Assembly: GCA_964058845.1 (NCBI GenBank)
Contig: CAXKVR010000818.1
Coordinates: forward strand, 1 to 18,473
Origin: Carex sylvatica
Taxonomy: Eukaryota; Streptophyta; Magnoliopsida; Poales; Cyperaceae
Length of the DNA stretch: 18,473 nucleotides
Direction: 5' to 3'
Part shown: positions 10,026-17,080 of the stretch, one piece after another
How positions within the stretch are numbered: the stretch's first letter is position 1
Layout of the letters: every line of letters begins with the position of its first letter
Translations under genes and position numbers: made by a program
The notes under the pieces: generated by a model
The model's input: the letters and a program-made list of their open reading frames with translations, nothing else
What the model was told of the DNA's origin: nothing
The model's database searches: none

Positions 10026-10225
10026 GGCCCCTTGGTGTAGGTTGGTATTTGGGTTAAGGCATCGGTGAATGGAATGGTGATGTGCAGTTGCTTGAGCACT
10101 TGGATGAAGTTGGCAAATTGCTCGTTAAGTCTAAATTCAGCTAGCCTCTGAGGAAAGGGTACAGGCGGCCGATATGGTGGTGGTTTTTGGGCCTCCTTTC
10201 TTCCCTGGCTGTCAGGTCCATTTTG

Positions 10226-10370
10226 TACGGGTCGTGTCACACTGACACGGTCCGTGTCGAAACTAGTTTGAACTGGTTCTGCTGGTCGTGTCGACTCTGC
10301 ACGGTTGGGTTGCTCATTTTCTACAACATGTGAGTTTTGCACGGTCCGTGTGGAGTCTGCACGGTCCGTG
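10226..10370 (-). repeat. Palindromic-word doublets inside gag (3' part)
   Basis: Doublet centres are 10231/10251, 10285/10305 (weak) and 10345/10365, each 20 bp apart. The last is two identical CACGGTCCGTG words. They encode T-D-R then T-R-x-V motifs, so the same word is read in two frames. Confidence 0.85.
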
Positions 10371-11815
10371 TGCTGGGCTGCTGAATCAGGGGACTTGGCA
10401 GGACCTTGATAATATGTCCCACTTCGCAGTGTGATGGCTTTGACCTCTCCTCTGGGGTTGAGTTCTGGTTGACTGGGCAGCCTTCCAGGTTGTGGTTGAT
10501 TCGGTGCGGCTTGATGATCCATTTGCTCCAATATCAATTTATTCTGAGCAACCAGTTGAGCATTCATCGTTTGCATCTGTTGCATTTGCTCAAAAATCAT
10601 CTGGTTCATCTTCCCTTGCTCATGCATGAAATTACTCACAGCGGGAGTGATATATGGCTGGGGAGGACCGGATTGAGATGTTTGGTTGTTTGAGATGGGA
10701 AATGAAGCATTGTTGTAGAAGTTTCGGTTGTTGCCGCCCGAGGGGTTGTTGAATGGGGCGGGGTTGTTCTGGTTCCACCTCCAGTTATTCTGCTCAACCG
10801 GGTCCTTCGAGTAGGATCAGCTGTAAGGAGGTTTCGGAAAGTATGATGGTTCATTGTTGAGAGAATGGACTTGTTCGGTCTCTCCATCATTTTGCGCCAA
10901 TGGGTATTGCTCATACGCATGCCCCTTATCGCCGCACATGACACAGGGTTGTGGCTGCTGGCTGGCTATCGCCTTCACGCTTATCTTGTCGAATGCTCTC
11001 TGCATAGCATCTATTTTGGCGGTTAGGGCGGTGATCTGATCCACTTCGAATTTGCCTCCACCTCCTGGTCGAGTGTTATCGCGACCGGACCATTGTTGAT
11101 TCTGAGCCATGCTGTCAATCAAATGCATAGCCTCGCGAGGTTCCCTTGACATAAGAGCTCCACCTGCAACAGCATCAACAGATATACGAGTGCTTTCAGT
11201 TAAACCATCGTAAAAAGTTTGGATCAAGAGCCAATCAGGGAGACCATGGTGGGGACAAGAATACTGTAACTCCCTAAACCTTTCCCAGGACTCGTTCAGT
11301 GGTTCATCAGACATTTGCCTAAAGCCAGTCAGTTGGGTTCTCACCTTAGCAGTTCGTTTATGAGGGAAAAACCTAGTTAAAAATGAATCAGACAATTCCC
11401 TCCAGTTTGTAATAGAATCTCTTGGTAATGACCCTAACCATTTCTTGGCTTTATCCCTAAGTGTGAAAGGAAACAAAGCAAGTTTAATGTAATCAGACTG
11501 TGCCCCATTGGTCTTAATGGTGGTACAACACTCGAGAAAAGTTTGGAGATGAGTGTGTGGATCTTCATGATCCAAGCCATTGAAGGTGTTCTGCTGCACA
11601 ATGTTGACAATGCCTGGATTTAAGGCCGGTTGTTGCCCTGGAATTCTTGGTAACCGGATTGCACCTCTCACGTCTCCAGCTCGAGGCACATTGAACTCGC
11701 GAAGAGTCCTTGGTTGAAAGCCGTGCATGCTCATATCATCCATGTCGTCAGTCAGAAATTCCTCCCCTTCCTTCTCCCCTTCACTCTTTGAATGCTGGCT
11801 GTGGTGCTCAGAGTG

Positions 11816-11981
11816 TACGGACCGTGTGTCTCTTGCACGACCCGTGTGAGGATTTTGTTGGCCAGGGGGTACGGCTGTCAGATTCGGATCGGGTAGGGCA
11901 GCCATGTTGAGAGGTGGTTGTGCAGGAACAGGTGGGTTTGGAGGGGTTACACGGACCGTATCAGACGTTGTGCGGTCCGTG
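11816..11981 (-). repeat. Palindromic-word doublets inside gag (5' part)
   Basis: Doublet centres are 11821/11841 (20 bp) and 11955/11976 (21 bp). They encode HTGRARDTRSV and DTDRTTSDTVRV, within the disordered N-terminal part of gag. Confidence 0.85.
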
Positions 11982-12138
11982 TCAAGTACTGGGCCCCTAC
12001 TCCTCAGATGGTAATCGCCCTTTGGAGGTAGTATGAATTCCAGCTTGTTCCTGAGAGAGATAAAATAAGAACAGAAAAGATAAAGATTAAAATCTAGATT
12101 AACTAAATTAAGCAAAATTCCAGAAAATAAATGATGCC

Positions 12139-12157
12139 GTCCCCGGCAACGGCGCCA
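12139..12157 (-). promoter_or_regulatory. Primer binding site, tRNA-Asp type
   Basis: The minus strand reads TGGCGCCGTTGCCGGGGAC, six bases after the LTR end. This is the primer site known from Athila/Calypso-type elements and is attributed to the 3' end of tRNA-Asp. Confidence 0.85.
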
Positions 12158-12163
12158 AAAACT

Positions 12164-12498
12164 TGTTCACACAAAAGCGTATGGTACAAAGTTTCAGTAC
12201 AGCAAGCTGTACCTTTTAACCTTTAATACACCTTCGGTTCAGACTGCAAGTGCACAGTCCTATCGAGTAGTATATCGTCGGGTATCGATCACAGGGACGG
12301 TTCAAATCTAAACCGGACTCTACTTAAATCAGTTAAAGACTAGAAGTGAGAAATGGTTGGTTTTTGGTATTTAATTCCTAATCAATTCAATAACAGTAAT
12401 TAAATGAAAGACAGTAAATAAACTTAGTGAAAATCAATAATAAAAGGCGTTTCCAGGGTTTCAGACTTATCTCAGTTCTGCCTCTCAGTCCCTGACAC
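12164..12498 (-). repeat. 5' LTR remnant of the Athila-like element (335 bp)
   Basis: Collinear with 6509-6843, without gaps and with one mismatch. The outer ~1.2 kb of this LTR is gone. The match stops at 12498, three bases into the first CACGGACCGTG word, where a different LTR begins. Confidence 0.92.
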
Positions 12499-12905
12499 TG
12501 ATGTGAATAATTCTACTATCTTATGCAAGTAATAAATCCTAGTTTATACTCAATTTGGTTGCAAGTGTACAACCTAGTCAAGTAGTACTTAGGGATCGTC
12601 TCCACAGGGACAAGTCGAAATATCAATTCTAACCTAACGATTTAATTTAGTAAAAGTGAAGTAAAAAGTGTTTTGTTTGTTTAAGAGGTTTGTTTGGTAG
12701 TGATTAAACTGAATTAAACTAAAGTCTTAAGGCGAAATTTGGTTTTAAACAAGTAAGAGAAATTAGGGTTTCTTAGGGTTCCTATCCACTAATGTCATAA
12801 TTAATTGGTTTGTTAAATTTGATCTTATAGTTATGAAGGCACAGTTGGATGTTGTAGGTACAAAGTGATATCTCTATATTAATACCATCTTCAAATTAGA
12901 ATAAA

Positions 12906-13066
12906 CGTCACATCTCGGTACTTGGCTACACTAATCTAAAGTCATTAAGTTCTTTACTGTCCCAATTTATCTAGAAAGCTATTCGTCACCTCTCGGTACT
13001 TGGCACAATTCTCTAAACTATTGGGTAAAGCCCATATAAGACACGCGTCACCTCTCGGTACTTAGC
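12906..13066 (-). repeat. Three dispersed copies of a ~21-bp repeat in the second LTR
   Basis: CGTCACCTCTCGGTACTTGGC or close variants start at 12906, 12984 and 13046 (spacing 78 and 62 bp). The sequence between copies is not repeated. Confidence 0.85.
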
Positions 13067-13534
13067 CTATCAAATACCCTATTCCTTATGGTCGAGACTT
13101 AATATTCAATTTCTCAATTGCAAATACCAAATCCTAAGATTTCATGTGATTTCGATTAAGTCTTCACAATCAATTAAAATAAAGAATAGATCATAATAAA
13201 GAACAAGAAGATATGAAATAAAACCAACTAAATCATAACAAAAGTTTCAATTACAGCCCTAATTAACCCTAGAAAAGTCCTTAGCCGATCATGGCTAAGG
13301 CACAAATGAAATTAAAAGAGTTCAAAGAGTTTCAAAAGCAAGAAAGATAATAAAACCGGTGGATGAATGATGTTCTTTTCTCCCTTCTTTCTCTCCTTTT
13401 TGTTCTCTCTTTTCTCTCTTCTTTTCTGTCTAAAAACTCTCTAAATTTCGTCCATAACCGTTCTTTTTTTATTCCCCCCTGGTAAATCCTAAATAAATAA
13501 CTAAAAATAGCAAATTCGGGCTCTGAACCGACTT

Positions 13535-13850
13535 ATTGCGAGCCGCAATCAATTCTATTGCGGGCCGCAATGAATGGAGGCAGTTAATAACTTGCCGCGC
13601 AGAAACTGCAGAAGTCATTGCGGGCCGCAATGAATATGTAGGAATGAAAGCAGAAACTGTAGAAGTCATTGCGGGCCGCAATGAAAATCATTGCGGGCCG
13701 CAATGAATATGCAGGAATAAAAGCAGAAACTGTAGAAGTCATTGCGGGCCGCAATGAAAACCATTGCGGGCCGCAATGAATATGTAGGAATGAAAGCAGA
13801 AACTGTAGAAGTCATTGCGGGCCGCAATGAAAACCATTGCGGACCGCAAT
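13535..13850 (-). repeat. Array of ATTGCGGGCCGCAAT palindromes, mostly doublets, 73-bp period
   Basis: Nine 15-bp palindromes have centres at 13542, 13564, 13624, 13675, 13697, 13748, 13770, 13821 and 13843. All but 13624 form doublets 22 bp apart. The doublets at 13675, 13748 and 13821 repeat every 73 bp, with a conserved AAACTGTAGAAGTC lead-in. Two words vary at or near the centre (GCGAGCCGC, GCGGACCGC). Confidence 0.92.
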
Positions 13851-14080
13851 GAATGTGCAGTTGCTCCAATCTTCATGCTGACTTGCTACAAATCACCCGT
13901 TTTGCTCCGTTAAGCTCCAAACACTTGATTACCTGTAAAATAAACATAACTAGGGCAGTAACTTGAACTTTCGGACATTTTTACCTAATTAGACCTAATT
14001 TAATCAAAACTTGACTTAATTTACATAACTAACCCTAGGTTTCAATAGATACAATTTTGGCTTAATTTATCCTTGGTCCA

Positions 14081-14090
14081 CCCCCCCAAA
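14081..14090 (-). promoter_or_regulatory. Polypurine tract of the second element
   Basis: The minus strand reads TTTGGGGGGG, ending exactly at the start of the second LTR. Confidence 0.6.
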
Positions 14091-14404
14091 TCTAAAGGAG
14101 CTGTAAGTTCTGTTTCGATTTTTTGTTGAAAATGTTTACTTAGATGCATGTTAACAGTTCCCACGGGGAAGGTTAGGCCTATGCCTAGATTCCATAATTG
14201 TCAAACATGAGAAACTTCATTATAATTTAAAACAAAGGAATTATTAAAGAATTCAAGCATTAGGCACATATGAGATATGCTGAATTTTTCATCTATAGTG
14301 TGTACTGGTTTAATCTTATTATTTGAGTTACTTTTTGTATGGTCTATAGTATGCATCCGTTGATCAATTACCGAATAAAGCTCTTCTACTCATGAAGGTT
14401 TGTA
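14091..14404. other. Unassigned stretch between the second LTR and the E2F fragment
   Basis: No recognisable gene. It must contain the lost junction between retrotransposon internal sequence and the older host or Helitron sequence. A 33-bp tandem duplication (CGAATRAAGCTCTTCTACTC at 14372 and 14405) leads into the E2F fragment. Confidence 0.4.
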
Positions 14405-14417
14405 CGAATGAAGCTCT

Positions 14418-14696
14418 TCTACTCCAGCTAAAGTTAGGAGGTTGTACGACATAACAAATGTTCCATCTTCCATGAATCTCATAGAGAAGGTTCTAAAAAA
14501 TTCTCCTTTTTTTATTACAGTAAATCCAATTGCAGAAGCAATTTTAATCTTAAAACTTTATTTATGATATAGTTCGTTAATTTCAAAAAAAAATTTGCAG
14601 ATACGTCATGACGAAACTAGAAAACTGGCTTTTCGTGGGCTAGGTTTAGAGGAGAAGCGGATTTCAGACACAGGAGCTCCATTTGTTGTGTGTTAA
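14418..14696 (+). pseudogene. Atypical E2F (DEL/E2F-like) gene fragment, second DNA-binding domain, two exons
   Basis: The first exon, to 14489, encodes AKVRRLYDITNVPSSMNLIEK. After a GT-AG intron (14490-14600) the second exon encodes DETRKLAFRGLGLEEK and ends at TAA 14694-14696. This matches the E2F winged-helix signature VRRLYDIANVLSSMNLIEK followed by T-x-x-x-TRKPAFRWLG, as in the second DNA-binding domain of plant DEL proteins, which repress cell-cycle and endocycle genes. Damage is visible: a stop in frame upstream (14409-14411), Leu to Pro in the recognition region, and Trp to Gly in RWLGL. The rest of the gene is absent, so it is a captured or duplicated fragment. Confidence 0.75.
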
Positions 14697-14890
14697 TATG
14701 TCATTTAGTTTGAGATTTTTTTTATGAAATATATAAATAAGATAAAAAAAATATATGTATGGCATTTAATATGTTATTTAATATGTCATTTAATGGATGT
14801 TATTTAAGAAATATTATTTGTCATTTAGTCTAATTTTTTTTATGACAATATGTTATTTTGTGTGAGAATTTTTTTGTTCTCTTGTAATAT
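14697..14890 (+). other. AT-rich subterminal region of the Helitron
   Basis: Contains about four repeats of a TGTCATTTA-like word (14699, 14789, 14819 and a variant at 14761) and long A/T runs, as is common just inside Helitron 3' ends. No coding potential is seen. Confidence 0.5.
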
Positions 14891-14921
14891 GTTCCGTTGC
14901 AACGCATGGGCATGATACTAG
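14891..14921 (+). other. Helitron-like 3' terminus (hairpin plus CTAG)
   Basis: CCGTTGCAACGCATGGGC resembles the common plant Helitron end CCCGTTGCAACGCACGGG. The stem TCCGT (14893-14897) pairs with ATGGG (14906-14910), two pairs being G-T wobbles. Seven bases later comes CTAG (14918-14921), followed by T as expected at an AT target. Confidence 0.65.
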
Positions 14922-15555
14922 TAATTTAATATGGATATAGATTGAGGTACATGCAAGATGCAGCAGCTCTTCTCCTCAGGTACTACTGACCAGTGATATA
15001 AATAATAGTATGTGCTCGTCTAAAGTACTGTCAAGTAATTAATTGAAAATAATCGGCCGGTTAGTTGAAAAAATTTGTGACAGTTTAGTTATTGTCAGAC
15101 ATCAACGATTAATTGGCCGATTTACCGGTCTAAATGGATATTTTTTATAACACTGCTACCAACTATGTCAGCTTAGATCCGAACCATTCATTACGTCTCA
15201 GCACAATTTTTAAAATATCCTCCTAAGTCTAAACAGGTTTGGATTCCTTATCCAGCTCGATTGGAAATTAACCTGACGCGGTCAGATACTTGATATTAAA
15301 TAAAGATACACTATGTTCACACAAAAGCAACCCACAAAAGAAAAATAATGAAAGAATGAATTTAACTAAGAAATTTTATAATACAAAATTAATTATTTAG
15401 GATTTTTTTTTTCTTCCTTGATGCAAAATAATTTATAAGAAGAGAAATGAGGTGACTAACATGTAGTTCAATTTTATAAAAATATATTAGGAACTTCTGG
15501 ATTCAAAATATGCACACTTAGATTCTCAATTTTGGGATGATGAGGACATACTCAC
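14922..15555. other. Gene-free spacer between the Helitron end and the LINE
   Basis: AT-rich sequence without a recognisable gene, RNA or terminal repeat. Open frames are short. The last part (about 15490-15555) may already be decayed LINE sequence, since frame fragments such as DDEDILTTS resemble the region before the RT domain. Confidence 0.4.
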
Positions 15556-15631
15556 GACGAGCAATTAGCTTTAGAAATTCCCATTTCGGAATAGGAAATC
15601 AAGGATGCAATATTTGCATCGTCCGCGCATG

Positions 15632-16155
15632 TAGGGGTGTAAACGAGCTGATTCGAGCCGAGCTGGGCCTTAGCTCGGCTCGTTTATTTTGACCTAGGTC
15701 ACCCGAGCCAAAAACTCTTGGCTCGTTCGTGACAAGCCAGCCCGAGCTAGCTCGCGAGCTGATGAGCTGGCTCGCTGGCCTTTATTGAACTACTATTATA
15801 CAAATTCAAAAATATAAAAATAAGAAAACTCATTTAAAAAAATTAAGAAATCGTCCAGCAGGCAAATATTCAAGCAACTGAAACCCATATCCTTTCTTCT
15901 CAGACCAAAAATACATCAATTTTGCATAATTACACTTTTGAAAATGAGACTAGACTTAAAATTATACGGGACTAAATCCTAAATTCACTATAACTTAACG
16001 AGCCGAGCTGGCCCGGTCCGAGCTAACCCTTAGCTCAGCTCGTTTATTTTGGCCCGAGCCTAAACCGAGCTGGCTCGTTAACAGCTCGGTCCATTACCGA
16101 GCGAGCTGTTAGTGAGCAAACTAGAGCCGAGCCACGAGCTTTTTTGACAGCCCTA
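15632..16155. mobile_element. hAT-like MITE, 524 bp, inserted in the LINE
   Basis: Terminal inverted repeats are TAGGGGTGTAAACGAGC at the left and, read inward, TAGGGCTGTCAAAAAAGC at the right. The flanking 8-bp target duplications are CGCGCATG (15624-15631) and CGCACATG (16156-16163), with one mismatch. Both subterminal regions are rich in GAGCCGAGCT/GAGCTCG words in inverted orientation, allowing a large hairpin. TIR and 8-bp duplication fit hAT elements. No transposase is present. Confidence 0.85.
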
Positions 16156-17080
16156 CGCACATGGGGCTCCAGGTCCTGACGGTTTCTCTTTCCCGTTTTA
16201 TCAAACATATTGGCATATAATTAGGGAAGATCTCTTACTGTTATGTACTCACTGTTTTCATCATAGATTAGATCTTCATCACATTAATAAATCTGCTATA
16301 TGTCTAATACCTAAGGAAATAGATGCACTAGTGATTAGTAAATATAGACTGATTAGTCTAGTAAATTGTAGTTTTAAGATCATATCTAAAATTTTAACTT
16401 CTCGATTAGAACAACTTATGAGTAGAATAATCGATCAGAGTCAATCAGCCTTTCTTAAGCATAGATATATTCTTGATAATGTCCTTTTAAGTAATGAGAT
16501 TATTCATTTCTGTCAAGTTCAAAATACTTTAGGAGTAGTCATTAAAGTTGATTTCAAAGAGGTGTATGATAAAATTAATTGGGACTACATCTTAGAAATC
16601 CTACTTAGTAGAGGGTTTGAAAACAAATGGATCCAATGGATCAAAGAGTGGTTACATAGCTCCCAAACTTGTATAAACTTCAATGGAGTGAGACAAGGTG
16701 ACCCATTATCGCCTTTCTTGTTTATATTAGCAACAGATACATTGAGTAAAATATTTCATAAAGGATGTCAGGCCAATAGGGTAATTGGGTTAGGACCTTC
16801 GTGTTTAGATAATCGAGCTATAACTAACTGTCATTACGCGGATGACACAATACTATTTTTGAAAGCTACACAAGCCAATGTAGAATCAGCTTGGTGGTGT
16901 ATGCAAAGTTTTGAAGCCCTTTCGGGTATTAGAATGAATCTACTAAAGACAGAATTGTACCCAATTTATAATGATGGTCTAAACTTAGCTGCGACTTTTC
17001 AATGTAAACTAGGCAATTTTTCATTTAAATATTTAGGACTACCATTGCATAACCAAACACTTAGTATGGCTGACTGGTAA
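16156..17080 (+). pseudogene. LINE reverse transcriptase domain
   Basis: Open from the MITE junction to TAA at 17078-17080. Motifs in order are APGPDG, INKSAICLIPKE, YRLISLVNCSFKIISKIL, QSAFLKHRYILDN, IKVDF (first catalytic Asp at 16550), GVRQGDPLSPFLF and YADD (16835-16846), then FKYLGLPL. The three catalytic Asp residues survive. About 10-15 residues expected between INFNG and VRQGDP are missing, an in-frame deletion in the RT core. The stop after MADW sits where the family continues. It once copied LINE RNA into DNA at nuclear target sites. Confidence 0.9.

Larger units (their letters stand above)
10019..12115 (-). pseudogene. gag: gag polyprotein of the Athila-like element, one internal stop
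   Basis: The 432-codon frame from 12115 ends at TGA 10819-10817, and the same frame then stays open to TGA at 10019. The capsid (retrotransposon gag) domain spans about residues 165-330, with LFPFTLRDKAKKWLGSLP, WERFRELQYSCPHHGLPDW and FYDGLTESTR, all characteristic of Athila gag. A zinc knuckle follows at C391-C394-H399, but its fourth ligand is Tyr404 instead of Cys. After the stop a Q/M-rich helical segment and an ALTQIPTYTK segment lead towards the protease. Gag packages element RNA into particles in the cytoplasm. Residues about 44-56 and 90-102, and the part after the stop, contain palindromic-word insertions. The start is the first ATG, only 24 nt after the primer site. A splice-acceptor-like CTCTCTCAG near 12060-12052 leaves another start possible. 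Confidence 0.88.
6509..12498 (-). mobile_element. Non-autonomous Athila-like Ty3/gypsy retrotransposon (gag plus protease remnant, no pol), 5' LTR truncated
   Basis: Minus-strand order: 5' LTR remnant (12498-12164), primer binding site (12157-12139), gag (12115-10019), degraded protease region (10025-9264), non-coding internal region with polypurine tracts, 3' LTR (8038-6509). The gag sequence and the tRNA-Asp-type primer site place it in the Athila lineage. The frame passes straight from an LELKPFP segment, which in Athila precedes reverse transcriptase, into a short unrelated tail. RT, RNase H and integrase are therefore absent. The shared 335 bp of the two LTRs differ at a single base (6529 versus 12184), which points to recent movement, presumably with enzymes supplied in trans. 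A target duplication cannot be tested because the 5' LTR outer end is lost. Confidence 0.85.
12499..14080 (-). repeat. LTR of a second, different Athila/Tat-type retrotransposon (1582 bp)
   Basis: The plus strand begins TGATGTGAATAATTC and ends CTTGGTCCA, giving TG...CA ends on the minus strand, and a C7 tract (polypurine tract on the minus strand) follows at 14081. It shares with the first LTR only a short block (GCAAGTGTACA...AGTAGTA...ACAGGGAC, 12561-12612 versus 6591-6644) and a general layout. It carries three copies of a 21-bp repeat (12906-13066) and its own palindromic array (13535-13850). It is probably a 3' LTR whose internal region is almost entirely lost. Short open frames in the array are artefacts. 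Confidence 0.72.
5094..14921 (+). mobile_element. Probable non-autonomous, gene-capturing Helitron, split by nested LTR retrotransposons (left end not fixed)
   Basis: Fragments of two unrelated genes (LACS and E2F/DEL) lie on the same strand upstream of a Helitron-like 3' terminus at 14893-14921. That arrangement is typical of plant Helitrons that pick up exons. Without the retrotransposon block (6509-14080) the element would be roughly 2.3-2.8 kb. No Rep/helicase is present, so it would be non-autonomous. The 5' TC end was not located. It lies somewhere left of 5094, and several A-TC positions exist, for example 4562. The gene order could also reflect separate duplications. Confidence 0.5.

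Noticed and set aside
13535..13850. CRISPR-like look of the regularly spaced repeat array
   Set aside because: The repeats are 15-bp palindromes inside a plant LTR with conserved, not unique, spacers and no cas genes.
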